This document shows positions 1 to 9,322 of a stretch of 64,000 nucleotides of DNA, in pieces (the first letter of the stretch is position 1; each line of letters opens with the position of its first letter). The notes beneath the pieces were generated by a model, which did not search any database, was not told the origin of the DNA, and saw only the letters and a list, made by a program, of their open reading frames with translations. The stretch comes from Niallia sp. XMNu-256 (GTDB taxonomy: Bacteria > Bacillota > Bacilli > Bacillales > Cytobacillaceae), in the NCBI RefSeq assembly GCF_036670015.1, contig NZ_CP137636.1, positions 1,342,501 through 1,406,500 of the forward strand. The letters are read 5' to 3'. A program made the position numbers and the translations under genes.

Positions 1-1484
1 TGAAACATTATGTGTTTAATACCGTGATGCTTGTAGGTTTAACAGGGATTTTTACAGCCCTTTTGGGAGTGACCTTGGCATGGTTAATTGCAGCATATGA
101 TTTTCCTTTTAAACGATTTTTCCGTTGGGGATTAATGCTGCCACTAACGATTCCAACGTTTATAGCTGCTTATACGTATCGAACGATGTTAGGGTATACG
201 GGAGTCGTTCAAACAACGTTAAGGAATCACTTTGATTATCAGATCGATCCGGAGTGGTTAACAGTTTCAGGGATAAGTGGAGCGGTTTTTATTTTTACTC
301 TATTTTTATTTCCTTATGTGTATTTGATTACAAGAGCCTTTCTTGAAAGCCAAAGTACATCCTATATAGAAAACGCTAGGTTGTTAGGGAGAAAACCGCT
401 TGCTGTATTTTTTAAGGTTGTTCTACCACTTTCTAGACCGGCGATTATCGGTGGTACCGTTTTAGTCATTTATGAAGTATTAGGAGATTATGGGCTTACG
501 AGCTATTTAGGTATTCATACGATTTCAACGGCTATTTTCCAAACATGGTTCAGAATGTACGATGTCGATTCTGCTATGAGACTTGCTGCTTGGCTGATGC
601 TGGTGATTGTTGGAATCTTTTTGTTAGAAAAACTGCTGAGACAGGGGCGGCGGTATTCGGTAAACAATAAATCAAGGCCGCTTGTACCTGTAAAGTTAAA
701 AGGAATCGCTGGGTTAGCTGCTTTTATGTATTGCGGAGTTGTATTTTTAATCGGGTTTCTTATTCCATTTATTCAATTGATCGTCTGGGCAAAAATGACG
801 TTTCATAAAGTTTGGGATCCTTCCTTTTTTACATTGCTTTACCAAACGGTCTATGTTGCCGTTATATCTACAGTGATCATCTTGATCCTTGCTGTGATTG
901 TTGCGAACGTAAGTCGATCTCATACTACTTTTTCTTTTATCCTATCGAAGTGCGTTACTTCAGGCTATTCGATTCCAGGTCCGATCATCGCTATTGGTGT
1001 ACTTGCCATGTTTATATCGCTTGATAAATGGCTGGCTCCTGTTTACTCTTATATGGGACTAGGAGAAGCACCACTTATTTTAAGTTTATCGTTAGTGATG
1101 TTAATCTCAGGTTATTTCATTCGATTTATGGCACCAGCCTTTAATGCGACTGAGGTAGGTTTTGAGAAAATAGGAACGAAATATCTAGAAGCCTCAAGAC
1201 TTCTAGGACATGGTGTGACAAAAACATTCTTTAAAGTGGATCTTCCTTTAATCAAAGGATCTTTAATTAGTGGATTTATTTTAACATTTGTTGAAATTTG
1301 CAAGGAGTTGCCATTGGCTTTATTATTAAGACCATTTAATTTTGAAACACTAGCAACAAAGACTTTCCAATATGCCAATGATGAGCAAATTTATGAAGCT
1401 TCTATATCATCCCTATTAATTATCGCAATTAGTATTTTATCTGTAGTGATTATTCAACTAATTGGCAAGAAGGTGAAACAATGA
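1..1484 (+). CDS. Iron(III)-type ABC transporter permease, 5' end outside window
   Basis: This is the membrane permease of an ABC importer of the FbpB/SfuB ferric-iron class. It is one long chain carrying two permease halves, each with several hydrophobic segments. EAA-type loops that contact the ATPase are visible around residues 115-145 (ENARLLG...LPLSRPAIIGG) and 395-420 (EASRLLG...LPLIKGSL). The frame is open from base 3 with no stop upstream, and the GTG at 12 lies inside a conserved region, so the true start is before the window. The stop overlaps the ATPase start (ATGA at 1481-1484), so the two are translationally coupled. A substrate-binding protein gene is expected just upstream. Iron specificity is inferred from the fused two-domain architecture; thiamine or polyamine permeases are the alternative. 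Confidence 0.85.
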   Translation, partial: KHYVFNTVMLVGLTGIFTALLGVTLAWLIAAYDFPFKRFFRWGLMLPLTIPTFIAAYTYRTMLGYTGVVQTTLRNHFDYQIDPEWLTVSGISGAVFIFTLFLFPYVYLITRAFLESQSTSYIENARLLGRKPLAVFFKVVLPLSRPAIIGGTVLVIYEVLGDYGLTSYLGIHTISTAIFQTWFRMYDVDSAMRLAAWLMLVIVGIFLLEKLLRQGRRYSVNNKSRPLVPVKLKGIAGLAAFMYCGVVFLIGFLIPFIQLIVWAKMTFHKVWDPSFFTLLYQTVYVAVISTVIILILAVIVANVSRSHTTFSFILSKCVTSGYSIPGPIIAIGVLAMFISLDKWLAPVYSYMGLGEAPLILSLSLVMLISGYFIRFMAPAFNATEVGFEKIGTKYLEASRLLGHGVTKTFFKVDLPLIKGSLISGFILTFVEICKELPLALLLRPFNFETLATKTFQYANDEQIYEASISSLLIIAISILSVVIIQLIGKKVKQ

Positions 1485-2167
1485 GTATCGTTGAAATTGA
1501 AGGCCTTACTTTTTCATTTTCTCGAAAAGAGGAACCAGTCATTAACGATTTTTCTTTTTCCATGGAAAGAGGAGAAATTGTCGGCATTTTAGGACAAAGT
1601 GGCAGTGGGAAAAGTACGTTACTACGCTTAATATCAGGATTAGAAATGCCAACAAAAGGAACGATTAAAATTGATGGTATGAGCGTTGTTGGTGAAAAGA
1701 TATTCATTCATCCAGAAGAAAGAGGAGTAGGGATGGTTTTTCAAGACTATGCTCTATTTCCTCATATGACGGTGAGAGATAATATACTATTTGGTTTATC
1801 TCGTATGCCTCGAAAGGACCGGAAGCAACGTGTAGATGAGATGTTAGAGCTTGTCCATATGGAGAGTTTCGGAGATCGATATCCACATGAATTAAGTGGG
1901 GGGCAGCAACAAAGGGTTGCTCTTGCTCGAGCTCTTGCTCCTAAGCCGAAATTGCTGCTAATGGATGAACCATTTAGTAACTTAGATGCTGATTTAAAGG
2001 AATCGATTCGGGAAGAGCTTGGACTGATTTTGAAAAAAGCGAACATGTCCTGTATTATCGTCACACATGATCGAAATGATGTGAAAGCCATATGTGATTA
2101 TAGTGTTATTATTGGTGAATCTCATGTTACTAATCTAGAAAATGAAAAAAAGTATCAGAACATATAA
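1481..2167 (+). CDS. ABC transporter ATP-binding protein, iron-type, short form
   Basis: This is the ATPase that drives the preceding permease. Walker A (GQSGSGKST) lies near residue 39, the Q-loop follows, then the signature LSGGQQQRVALARAL near 136, Walker B (LLLMDEPF) and the H-loop (VTHD) near 193. At 228 residues it contains only the nucleotide-binding domain. FbpC/PotA relatives usually add a C-terminal TOBE domain of about 100 residues, which is absent here. The ATGA overlap with the permease and the strong terminator downstream place it last in the operon. Confidence 0.9.
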   Translation: MSIVEIEGLTFSFSRKEEPVINDFSFSMERGEIVGILGQSGSGKSTLLRLISGLEMPTKGTIKIDGMSVVGEKIFIHPEERGVGMVFQDYALFPHMTVRDNILFGLSRMPRKDRKQRVDEMLELVHMESFGDRYPHELSGGQQQRVALARALAPKPKLLLMDEPFSNLDADLKESIREELGLILKKANMSCIIVTHDRNDVKAICDYSVIIGESHVTNLENEKKYQNI

Positions 2168-2330
2168 TCGTTTATCATAGAGAAAGGATAACTTTTTCGT
2201 AAATCAGCCATCTTTTTTGATTTGATACGAACTTTTAAGATTTGTTGTACAAGTGTTACTCCTCAACTTGTTTGATTATATGCTGTTTATCCTTGTTTCT
2301 TCTATGGACACAGCTTAGCATATACACGGA

Positions 2331-2365
2331 AAGATCTTGGTTTTATAAAAAACCAAGATCTTTTT
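2331..2365 (+). terminator. Rho-independent terminator of the iron ABC operon
   Basis: A perfect 13-bp inverted repeat (AAGATCTTGGTTT at 2331-2343 and its complement at 2350-2362) closes a short loop and runs into Ts. It lies 160 bp after the ATPase stop. Confidence 0.85.
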
Positions 2366-2431
2366 GATGGATTAGGATATACCTCAGTTTTTTTTGCTGT
2401 TAAGGAATAAGAGTTTTCTTATAATTAAGAA

Positions 2432-3190
2432 CTAATCATTGCAACAAGTATCGTCATCCTTCATATGACCGGATCGATTAATTTTTGTTTCAAGGTACTT
2501 TTCATTAAATTCGGATACATCACCCCATAATGGTTCTCTTCCTAATACTGGCAAGCCAGAGTTTTTTAACGCATCCAATTTTTTCGGGTTGTTGGTAATA
2601 AGGGTAACGGGCTTGCGTCGCAATGCTTTTAATACTTGGATCGCATCACTATAATTTCTTGAATCATCAACAAAGCCAAGCGCTTGATTGGCATCCACTG
2701 TGTCATAACCATTTTCCTGTAAGATATAAGCTAAAGCTTTACTAAATAAGCCAATGCCTCTGCCTTCATGGTTGGCTAAATAAAATAAGGCACCGATCCC
2801 ATGTTCTTTAATCATTTTCATTGATTGTTTTAATTGAAATCCACAGTCACACCGCTTGCTTCCAAATATGTCCCCTGTATGACAAATTGAATGCATTCGA
2901 ATAATCGCATCATCACCGTATTCAAAATCCCCGTAAGCAAGAACACTAGACTGTTGCAATTCAGCTAAATTCACAGAGGCTAACTTAAGAATAATTTTTT
3001 CAAAATCCTCTGTGACTTCATCGCAATTTAACCAGCAATACCACTTGAATTCAACCGTTTCACCGTACAAATGAACAGGGAGCCGAATCGGACCCACTAA
3101 ATAAATGGCCCCCTTTGCAGTTCGAATCAGTTGAATTTTATCTTCTAAGATAGAAAGGACCTTTGAATCGAATTTAACTTCTACCACCAT
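2432..3190 (-). CDS. ribA: GTP cyclohydrolase II, stand-alone
   Basis: GTP cyclohydrolase II opens GTP to the pyrimidine that starts riboflavin synthesis. The zinc and catalytic region RMHSICHTGDIFGSKRCDCG holds the three zinc cysteines, and NHEGRGIGL follows. Bacilli usually carry this activity as the C-terminal half of a RibBA fusion within the rib operon. Here it is a single-domain protein of 252 residues with no rib neighbours. I chose the ATG at 3190 because GGAG lies 8 nt upstream; an in-frame start at 3223 would place that site inside the gene. The N-terminal 90 residues are not the DHBP synthase domain. It could serve a paralogous or specialised pathway. The C-terminus ends in CC-rich residues (DDDTCCND). 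Confidence 0.85.
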   Translation of the reverse strand: MVVEVKFDSKVLSILEDKIQLIRTAKGAIYLVGPIRLPVHLYGETVEFKWYCWLNCDEVTEDFEKIILKLASVNLAELQQSSVLAYGDFEYGDDAIIRMHSICHTGDIFGSKRCDCGFQLKQSMKMIKEHGIGALFYLANHEGRGIGLFSKALAYILQENGYDTVDANQALGFVDDSRNYSDAIQVLKALRRKPVTLITNNPKKLDALKNSGLPVLGREPLWGDVSEFNEKYLETKINRSGHMKDDDTCCND

Positions 3191-3327
3191 ATCACTCACT
3201 CCTTTTGTTTTTATTTTGTGCAATATCCGGATTTTAAAAAATGATTTTCAAATAATAATGATGGAAACAGGGGACGGTTCATGTGTGTCATAGGTAATGT
3301 CTATAAAGTGCCAGAATAAAAAAGCGC

Positions 3328-3345
3328 CGTCTCTGTGACCACCCG
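3328..3345. repeat. Diverged copy of the GTCAC-N-GTGAC palindromic repeat
   Basis: CCGTCTCTGTGACCACCCG keeps most of the CGTCACTGTGACG core that recurs through the window. It lies beside the terminator of the protease gene. Confidence 0.4.
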
Positions 3346-3348
3346 ACT

Positions 3349-3397
3349 CACCAAAAAAGGAAAAAAGCGATTTATCTGCTTTTTTCCTTTTTTGGTG
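3349..3397 (-). terminator. Long perfect inverted repeat, terminator of the M48 gene
   Basis: A perfect 20-bp inverted repeat (3349-3368 with 3378-3397) with a 9-nt loop lies 30 bp beyond the stop of the minus-strand protease gene. The stem itself holds runs of six A or T. No separate T-tract follows, so termination may be partial. Confidence 0.7.
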
Positions 3398-3427
3398 GGC
3401 CATTCAAATTAACAATTGAGTAGGGAG

Positions 3428-4693
3428 TTATTTTTCTTGCTTCAACTCATATACAGCCATAGAATCAATTCTTTCTGTAATCCTTGGATGCGTTCCGAGA
3501 AAGAAGTGAATGAGTGTTGGTTCATAACCGGTTGACTTTATATTTTTTGTCAAGGTTTGAAATGCGGAGACAGCTGCATCTTTATTTTGTGTCAATTCAA
3601 TCGCGTATTGGTCTGCTTCTCTCTCTTGATAACGAATTTCGTAATTCATCATTGGTGAGATTATAAAAGAGAGCAAGCTCATAGTTAAAAGTAATAACGG
3701 CATGGCTGCAATATCTTGCTGGCCCTCGATTCCCCATAGCTTGCCAAATCTTTTTATCAAGAAATTATATAAAAGATATCCCCCTAAAATGACAAAGAAC
3801 ATGATCACCAGACTAATGGCTAATCCGACATAGATATGGTTTAACTTGTAGTGGCCGATTTCGTGCGCCATGACAAATTTAATTTCTTCTATCTCCATTT
3901 CCTTGATCGCTGTGTCGCCTATCACAATTTGCATATTGCTTCCAATGCCGGTTACCATTGCATTGATGGTGTTCGTTTGTTTAGACATATTCATTTCAAG
4001 AATCTTTGCATTTGAAATCCCCGCTTCATCGGCTAGTTCTTGAATTTCTGCTTTTAATTGCTCGTTTTCGAGCGGCTTATATTCGTTGTATAGAGGCAGA
4101 ATAAGTACGGGAATGAGAAACATGGCAATAACCATGAGCGGAACAGATGCACCCCAAGTAACCAGCCACCATTTCTTCGGAAACTTTTTCATTACCCAAT
4201 AGAAAAGCCACAGAAGAGGAACGATAAGGATAATATGCAAAATAAATGAGATTCCCATGTCACCTAGTGCTGAAAGAAGGCTCTGACTTGATAAACCATA
4301 TTGATGGGATAGATAGAAAAAGAACAAGTTCAGAGGTAAATATAACAAGGTCATTAGTATACTAAAAATAAGATAATAGTAACCAAGCTGCCAAAAAGAC
4401 TTTTTAAAAACAGTTTTTGCTTTATCTCTTAATTTTGTAGAAAAGGCCATGAGCAAAATCAGAAGCAGAAAATCCAAAGGTGTTTGTAAAAAGAAGGTGA
4501 AATAATAAATGAGGTTTAAATGATGAGCTTCAGTAATTTGATTCATTGTCATAAAAGTGGTTGGATCCGCAACAGTCCCTTTGGATGAATCTGGAACAAA
4601 ACCAGGTTCTAAATTAAATAAATACAGGCTTATGATGATTGCGTAGATCAAATAAAAAATGGTAAACCCAATATAAAATCTTTTGAACGTCAT
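3428..4693 (-). CDS. M48 family metallopeptidase, Ste24 type
   Basis: This is an integral-membrane zinc protease of the M48 family, closest in layout to CAAX prenyl protease 1/Ste24. The zinc motif HEIGH (VMAHEIGHYKLNH) is near residue 274, and the third ligand is in the downstream EREADQYA helix. Hydrophobic segments lie at the N-terminus, around residues 60-190 and after the HExxH. The ATG at 4693 is preceded by AAGGGGG at good spacing; the longer in-frame extension upstream has no such site. It forms a single-gene unit with its own terminator. Bacteria lack prenylated CAAX proteins, so its job is probably membrane-protein quality control (inference). Confidence 0.88.
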   Translation of the reverse strand: MTFKRFYIGFTIFYLIYAIIISLYLFNLEPGFVPDSSKGTVADPTTFMTMNQITEAHHLNLIYYFTFFLQTPLDFLLLILLMAFSTKLRDKAKTVFKKSFWQLGYYYLIFSILMTLLYLPLNLFFFYLSHQYGLSSQSLLSALGDMGISFILHIILIVPLLWLFYWVMKKFPKKWWLVTWGASVPLMVIAMFLIPVLILPLYNEYKPLENEQLKAEIQELADEAGISNAKILEMNMSKQTNTINAMVTGIGSNMQIVIGDTAIKEMEIEEIKFVMAHEIGHYKLNHIYVGLAISLVIMFFVILGGYLLYNFLIKRFGKLWGIEGQQDIAAMPLLLLTMSLLSFIISPMMNYEIRYQEREADQYAIELTQNKDAAVSAFQTLTKNIKSTGYEPTLIHFFLGTHPRITERIDSMAVYELKQEK

Positions 4694-4969
4694 GGAGTCC
4701 CCCTTGATTGATTGAAAATTTTTATCTATCTTGCAAAAAAACAGAGGTAAATTAGGACGTTTAGACGGTGATGAATATTCAAATATATTCATATATATTT
4801 AGAAGTTGCTGAAACTATTCAGTAATTTTTTGTATATGGCTGGGAAAATTTCCGTCAGAGAGGCCAGACGATCAGCTCTGTCAGTATCGGAGTGAGTTTG
4901 AGTTAATATACAGCATTATGTATACTTGTTGTGTAATAAGGTTTTTGAGAGCGAGGGGCAGAATAATCA

Positions 4970-5386
4970 TTGTTAACGTTTCTTTCGTATTTTATTTCTC
5001 TTATTGCCATTGTGATTTCGGTATTTGTAACACTTATTTTCAAGAATGAATTGGAGCAAATGTTTGACGAAAAAAAGACCGTTGTTCCTTTTCATGTATG
5101 TAATGTACTCATTGTTTTAATGGTATCGATTGCGGTATATGCGGTCATGTCGATTTATGTTTTAGGACATGAATTTAATTTCATCTTACACTCGGGGATT
5201 TTGTTATTTATTGTTTTACCTATTTATTTTTTGGGAAACTTTGCTTTTGAAAAATATAAATCGATCCATCAAAAATACATGATTACTGAGAACGAGAAAG
5301 TGATTGTACTCAACGAAAAATACTTAAAAAAGAGAAAGAGGTTTTCAAAGTTAAAAAAATATAATTCCTTTTTTAGGGAAAAATGA
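4970..5386 (+). CDS. Small multi-spanning membrane protein, unknown function
   Basis: Not recognised. It has 138 residues with three predicted hydrophobic segments (roughly 3-25, 45-70 and 78-97) and a strongly basic C-terminal tail (KKRKRFSKLKK). The start is a TTG at 4970 with GAGGGG about 11 nt upstream. It stands alone between the divergent protease gene and the LysM hydrolase. Confidence 0.55.
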   Translation: MLTFLSYFISLIAIVISVFVTLIFKNELEQMFDEKKTVVPFHVCNVLIVLMVSIAVYAVMSIYVLGHEFNFILHSGILLFIVLPIYFLGNFAFEKYKSIHQKYMITENEKVIVLNEKYLKKRKRFSKLKKYNSFFREK

Positions 5387-5579
5387 GTACCAAAATATTC
5401 CTCTGTAGATAAAAGATGGTTCGAATGTGACAGTTGTATGGGTAATACGTCATATTTCGACCCTAGTTGTAATGTTATACATGAAACTCTAAAGAAATGT
5501 AATCTAATCGTTCTTTAAAATGTATACAAGCCCGTGATAGTGTTATAGCATCCGAGTTAGCTAGGAGGTTATAACACAC

Positions 5580-6284
5580 ATGAAAAACAACAGCATGAAA
5601 AAATTCATTACGGCTTGTGCAGCTGTGATTGCATTTATAGGGGTAAATCATCCGACGGCTGAGGCCATTATCAACTATCAGGTTGTTAAAGGAGATACGC
5701 TTTGGGACCTTAGTCAGCAATACGATGTAACCGTAGAGAGCATTCAAGCAGAGAATGATCTTTCAGGCGATCTAATTCTTATTGATGAAATTCTGCAAAT
5801 TCCAGAACCGCCAATAGGTGTTTTACCATTGTCAGCATCGATGTTGGGTGAAGATCCAACGGTAGAGCCGAAAGAAGAAGTAGTTGAAGAAGAACCAGCT
5901 GAACCGGCGATCTCTCTTTCAGATGAAGAAAAAGATTTGTTTGCGAGATTAGTAGAAGCGGAAGCAAAAGGTGAATCTTATGAAGGAAAAGTAGCCGTTG
6001 CCACGGTTGTCTTAAACCGTGTGGAGTCTCCTGAGTTTCCAGATACGGTGACAGATGTCATTCACGAAGTGGTAGGCACTGCTTATGCCTTTTCACCTGT
6101 ACAAAACGGTTCAATCAATAAACCAGCTTCAGATGAGTCTAAACAAGCAGTGGAAGAAGCGTTAACGAGAAAAGATCGTTTAGAAGACTGCATTTTCTTC
6201 TATAACCCAGAGATTGCAACAGATACTTGGATTCGCAGCCGTGAAATTGTAACTACGATCGGAAACCACGTCTTCGCGAAATAA
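5580..6284 (+). CDS. LysM and SleB/CwlJ-type cell wall hydrolase
   Basis: This is a secreted peptidoglycan hydrolase resembling B. subtilis YkvT/SleB. A signal peptide ([16 protein letters not shown]...AEA) is followed by one LysM domain ([19 protein letters not shown]..., about residues 37-80). An acidic linker comes next, then the SleB/CwlJ hydrolase domain from about residue 118, with the expected catalytic glutamate in [13 protein letters not shown]. The binding-plus-catalytic layout fits cortex lysis or vegetative wall turnover. AGGAGG lies 11 nt before the ATG, and a second ATG five codons in is also possible. A strong terminator follows about 85 bp downstream. Confidence 0.88.
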   Translation: MKNNSMKKFITACAAVIAFIGVNHPTAEAIINYQVVKGDTLWDLSQQYDVTVESIQAENDLSGDLILIDEILQIPEPPIGVLPLSASMLGEDPTVEPKEEVVEEEPAEPAISLSDEEKDLFARLVEAEAKGESYEGKVAVATVVLNRVESPEFPDTVTDVIHEVVGTAYAFSPVQNGSINKPASDESKQAVEEALTRKDRLEDCIFFYNPEIATDTWIRSREIVTTIGNHVFAK

Positions 6285-6365
6285 GGCCTAGGGGACCGTT
6301 CGAGATCACTGAAAGTCCACTGTTTTCAATGTTCCCGAATCGTTTCCTTCTCCTATAAGCTGTAT

Positions 6366-6410
6366 AAAAAAGTTGGTTTTCTATTTAATGTAGAAAACCA
6401 ACTTCTTTTT
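6366..6410 (+). terminator. Strong terminator after the wall hydrolase gene
   Basis: A perfect 14-bp inverted repeat (6370-6383 with 6391-6404) is flanked by A-tract and T-tract, so it can act in both directions. Confidence 0.88.
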
Positions 6411-6469
6411 GTATAGGCAGGTGTTTTCATTGGGTTTGAAGCAGTATACCTGTTCCAAATGTATTCCTA

Positions 6470-6700
6470 TTAATCGTTTAAACTTCTAACCATCTCTTCT
6501 ACCGTTGCCATCCGAGCAAACACAAATTCAAAGTTTTTGAAAGCTCCTTTTTCAGCTTCTTATAAATGAAGCGGTTCGTAAGATTGTCACATTGCATCCG
6601 TCTGTTCAAACTCCTTTTAAAAATCTTTTCTATGGCAGTAGGAAAGCGACTGATAGTATAATAGACATGGTGTTTCGGCGGAGGATCTTCCTCCATGTTT
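6470..6700 (-). pseudogene. Possible remnant of an unknown gene
   Basis: The 6285-6729 gap holds a terminator and this coding-like stretch. One minus-strand frame ends EKGAFKNFEFVFARM...MVRSLND before a TAA at 6470-6472. Further upstream that frame has TGA and TAA stops, while another frame with a GGAG-preceded ATG stays open. The pattern suggests a small decayed gene. I cannot assign a family. Confidence 0.3.
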
Positions 6701-6729
6701 GTTAATAAGATTTTGATTGAGGGTGTATT

Positions 6730-7956
6730 TTGGATTTGAAACAATCAGAGAACAATATACTTAAACAGCCATTTTTTGCAAAATTTTGGATTTCAAGAAT
6801 TTTATCTTCTACTTCATTTCAAATGTTGTCTGTTGCCATCGGTTGGCAAATGTATGAGTTGACACAAGATGCTTTTAGTCTTGGAATGGTAGGGCTTGCA
6901 CAGTTTATCCCCATGCTTTTATTAACCTTGTTTGTCGGGCAAATTGCGGATCGCTATGACCGCAGAAGAATCGTATACATAAGTTTAGTCATTGAAGCTT
7001 TGACCGCTGCTTTTCTTTTGCTCGGCAGTATGGGTGGTTGGCTAGGACCTGGTCAAATTCTAATTTCGGCAGCTTTAATTGGAGCATGTCGTGCTTTTGA
7101 AGGACCAACGGCGAATGCCTTATTGCCGCAAATCGTCTCGAAGAACATTTTGCCGCGTGCGATTTCTATGAGTACAACTGCGATTCAGACGGCTCTCATC
7201 CTCGGACCCACGATTGGTGGAGTGCTATTAGCCTTTGGTGCGTCAACTGTTTACTTTTTGGCAGCAGTTGCTTTAATGGTTTCAGCGCTTTTTACTTATT
7301 TAGTAAAAGTCGAGCAAGTAAAGAATCGAAAGGGAGCAACTGTATCACTACGTTCATTCTTTCTTGGTTTAGAATATGTGAAAAGTAAACCCGTCATTTT
7401 AGGAACGATTTCAATGGATCTTTTTGTTGTCCTTCTTGGAGGGGTCACAGCACTATTGCCGATATTTGTACAGGATATTTTACAAACGGGGCCATGGGGA
7501 CTAGGACTGCTGAGGGCTGCACCTGCTGTTGGCGCGATAATTGTTTCAGTTGTATTGGCATATTATCCTTTGAAAAAGTCGGTTGGAATGATTTTATTTG
7601 GAGCTATAGCGGTGTACGGACTGGCAACGATGGTTTTTGCAATCTCAACGAACTTAGTTTTATCCTTGCTTGCTTTAATGGTTGTCGGTGGATCTGACGT
7701 TATTAGTATGGTGATCAGGTCTTCGCTTGTACAATTACAAACACCGGATGAATTACGGGGCCGAGTAAATGCAGTGAACTCGCTATTTACTGGGACATCC
7801 TTTCAAATGGGGGAATTTCGAGCAGGCGTGATGGCAAGTTTTATCGGAACGGTTCCAACCGTATTTATTGGCGGCATCGGATCCATCCTTGTTGCGGGAC
7901 TATGGATGTATTTATTCCCTTCAATAAGAAAACTAGAGTCTTTATCTAAAAATTAA
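6730..7956 (+). CDS. MFS exporter, EntS/MFS_3 type
   Basis: This is a 12-segment major facilitator of 408 residues. Its closest layout is the EntS-like MFS_3 group that exports siderophores, macrolides or other small molecules. The A-loop signature between TM2 and TM3 (GQIADRYDRRRIV) is near residue 75, and a conserved LQTPDELRGRVNAV loop precedes TM11. The start is TTG with GAGGG 6 nt upstream. It is monocistronic, with its own terminator at 8013-8058. The substrate cannot be told from sequence; a link to the iron importer 5 kb away is speculative. Confidence 0.82.
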   Translation: MDLKQSENNILKQPFFAKFWISRILSSTSFQMLSVAIGWQMYELTQDAFSLGMVGLAQFIPMLLLTLFVGQIADRYDRRRIVYISLVIEALTAAFLLLGSMGGWLGPGQILISAALIGACRAFEGPTANALLPQIVSKNILPRAISMSTTAIQTALILGPTIGGVLLAFGASTVYFLAAVALMVSALFTYLVKVEQVKNRKGATVSLRSFFLGLEYVKSKPVILGTISMDLFVVLLGGVTALLPIFVQDILQTGPWGLGLLRAAPAVGAIIVSVVLAYYPLKKSVGMILFGAIAVYGLATMVFAISTNLVLSLLALMVVGGSDVISMVIRSSLVQLQTPDELRGRVNAVNSLFTGTSFQMGEFRAGVMASFIGTVPTVFIGGIGSILVAGLWMYLFPSIRKLESLSKN

Positions 7957-8012
7957 TAATAAGAAAAGTATTCACTTTGAACAAAAATGAGAAGAATCAT
8001 GAATACACATTG

Positions 8013-8058
8013 AAAAAAGACGTTGATCCAACTACATAGGAGATCAACGTCTTTTTCC
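8013..8058 (+). terminator. Terminator after the MFS exporter
   Basis: AAAGACGTTGATC and its complement, separated by a 13-nt loop, are followed by CTTTTT. This is a standard intrinsic terminator, usable in both directions. Confidence 0.85.
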
Positions 8059-8196
8059 TTTAGTGAGGTTTCTCACTTAACCTGGACGGGTATTTTGTTA
8101 CAATAAGGCAAGTTTATTCTAAAGTTTACCTTCGTTATACAACGATAGAAATAGAAAATGATGGAAGGTACAATTATTATTTGGAGGAATTTGGCG

Positions 8197-9210
8197 GTGT
8201 CAATATTAGTAACAGGGGGAGCGGGCTATATTGGTAGCCATACATGCCTAGAGCTATTAAATGCAGGGTATAAAGTTGTAGTGGTTGATAACTTAAATAA
8301 TAGTAAAGTTGAGTCTTTGTCCCGAATTAAGGAAATAACAGGAAAAGAGCTCTCTTTTTATAAAGTCGAACTTCTCGACAAGAACGAGGTAGAAAGGGTT
8401 TTTGCTGAAAACAAAATTGAGGCAGTGGTTCATTTTGCTGGCCTTAAAGCAGTCGGAGAATCCGTCCGAATTCCGTTGTATTATTATTATAATAATATAG
8501 CGGGTACATTGATTCTTTGCGAGATTATGAATAAGTTTGGAATCCATAAAATGGTGTTTAGTTCATCTGCTGCTGTTTATGGAGAGCCGCAAAGTGTTCC
8601 CATTTCGGAGAATGTTCCTTTGGGACCTGCGAATCCATATGGCCGGACCAAATTAATGATTGAAGAAATACTTCAGGATCTCTATATTTCGAGTCCGAAC
8701 TGGAGTATTGCTTTATTACGTTATTTTAACCCAATCGGAGCTCATCCTAGTGGAAAGATTGGCGAAGATCCGAGTGGGATCCCAAATAATCTGATGCCCT
8801 ATATTACACAAGTAGCAGCTGGAAAATTAAAGGAGCTCCATATATTTGGTAATGATTATCCAACCAGTGATGGAACAGGGGTAAGGGATTATATTCATGT
8901 AGTCGATATAGCAAAGGGACATTTGAAAGCAGTAGAAAAGATTTTGACACAAACAGGTGTAGGAGCCTATAATCTTGGCACTGGAAAAGGCTATAGTGTA
9001 CTAGAAATGGTTAATGCGTTTGATAGAGCAACGGGAGAGAAGATTCCTTATAAGATGGTTGCTCCAAGACCTGGTGATGTAGCAAGTTGTTATGCAGATC
9101 CAACAAAGGCAATAGAAGAGTTAGACTGGATCGCTGAAAAAGGAATGGAAGAAATGTGTCTAGATGCTTGGAGATGGCAAAAGAACAATCCGAATGGCAA
9201 CGGGGATTAA
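8197..9210 (+). CDS. galE: UDP-glucose 4-epimerase
   Basis: It interconverts UDP-glucose and UDP-galactose using bound NAD. The Rossmann motif TGGAGYIGSH opens the protein and the YxxxK pair is in NPYGRTK. HFAGLKAVGES and RYFNPIGAHPSG are typical GalE segments. The GTG at 8197 has GGAGG 9 nt upstream and gives 337 residues, the usual GalE length; the ATG at 8158 would add 13 unconserved residues. It is followed on the same strand by a glycosyltransferase, so the pair probably supplies galactosyl groups for an envelope glycan (inference). Confidence 0.93.
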   Translation: MSILVTGGAGYIGSHTCLELLNAGYKVVVVDNLNNSKVESLSRIKEITGKELSFYKVELLDKNEVERVFAENKIEAVVHFAGLKAVGESVRIPLYYYYNNIAGTLILCEIMNKFGIHKMVFSSSAAVYGEPQSVPISENVPLGPANPYGRTKLMIEEILQDLYISSPNWSIALLRYFNPIGAHPSGKIGEDPSGIPNNLMPYITQVAAGKLKELHIFGNDYPTSDGTGVRDYIHVVDIAKGHLKAVEKILTQTGVGAYNLGTGKGYSVLEMVNAFDRATGEKIPYKMVAPRPGDVASCYADPTKAIEELDWIAEKGMEEMCLDAWRWQKNNPNGNGD

Positions 9211-9262
9211 TTCGTTTAAGGCTATATCTAGGATTATAAGTGTCTTGCGAGGGGGAAAGCAC

Positions 9263-9322
9263 ATGATAATGGAAGTTTTAGATTTTAAAAGAATTATATA
9301 TGAAAAAGGAAGAAATGAATGA
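9263..9322 (+). CDS. Possible 19-residue leader peptide coupled to the glycosyltransferase
   Basis: This short frame (MIMEVLDFKRIIYEKGRNE) has a good GAGGGGG site and stops in the ATGA that starts the glycosyltransferase. Its only likely role is translational coupling. It may be chance. Confidence 0.3.
   Translation: MIMEVLDFKRIIYEKGRNE

Noticed and set aside
1112-1378. Minus-strand frame inside the ABC permease gene
   Set aside because: It is a shadow of a strongly supported gene and has no independent start signals.
3276-6320. GGGGAC(C/G)GTTC motifs at 3276 and 6291 as another repeat family
   Set aside because: Only two imperfect copies seen in this window, insufficient to define a family.
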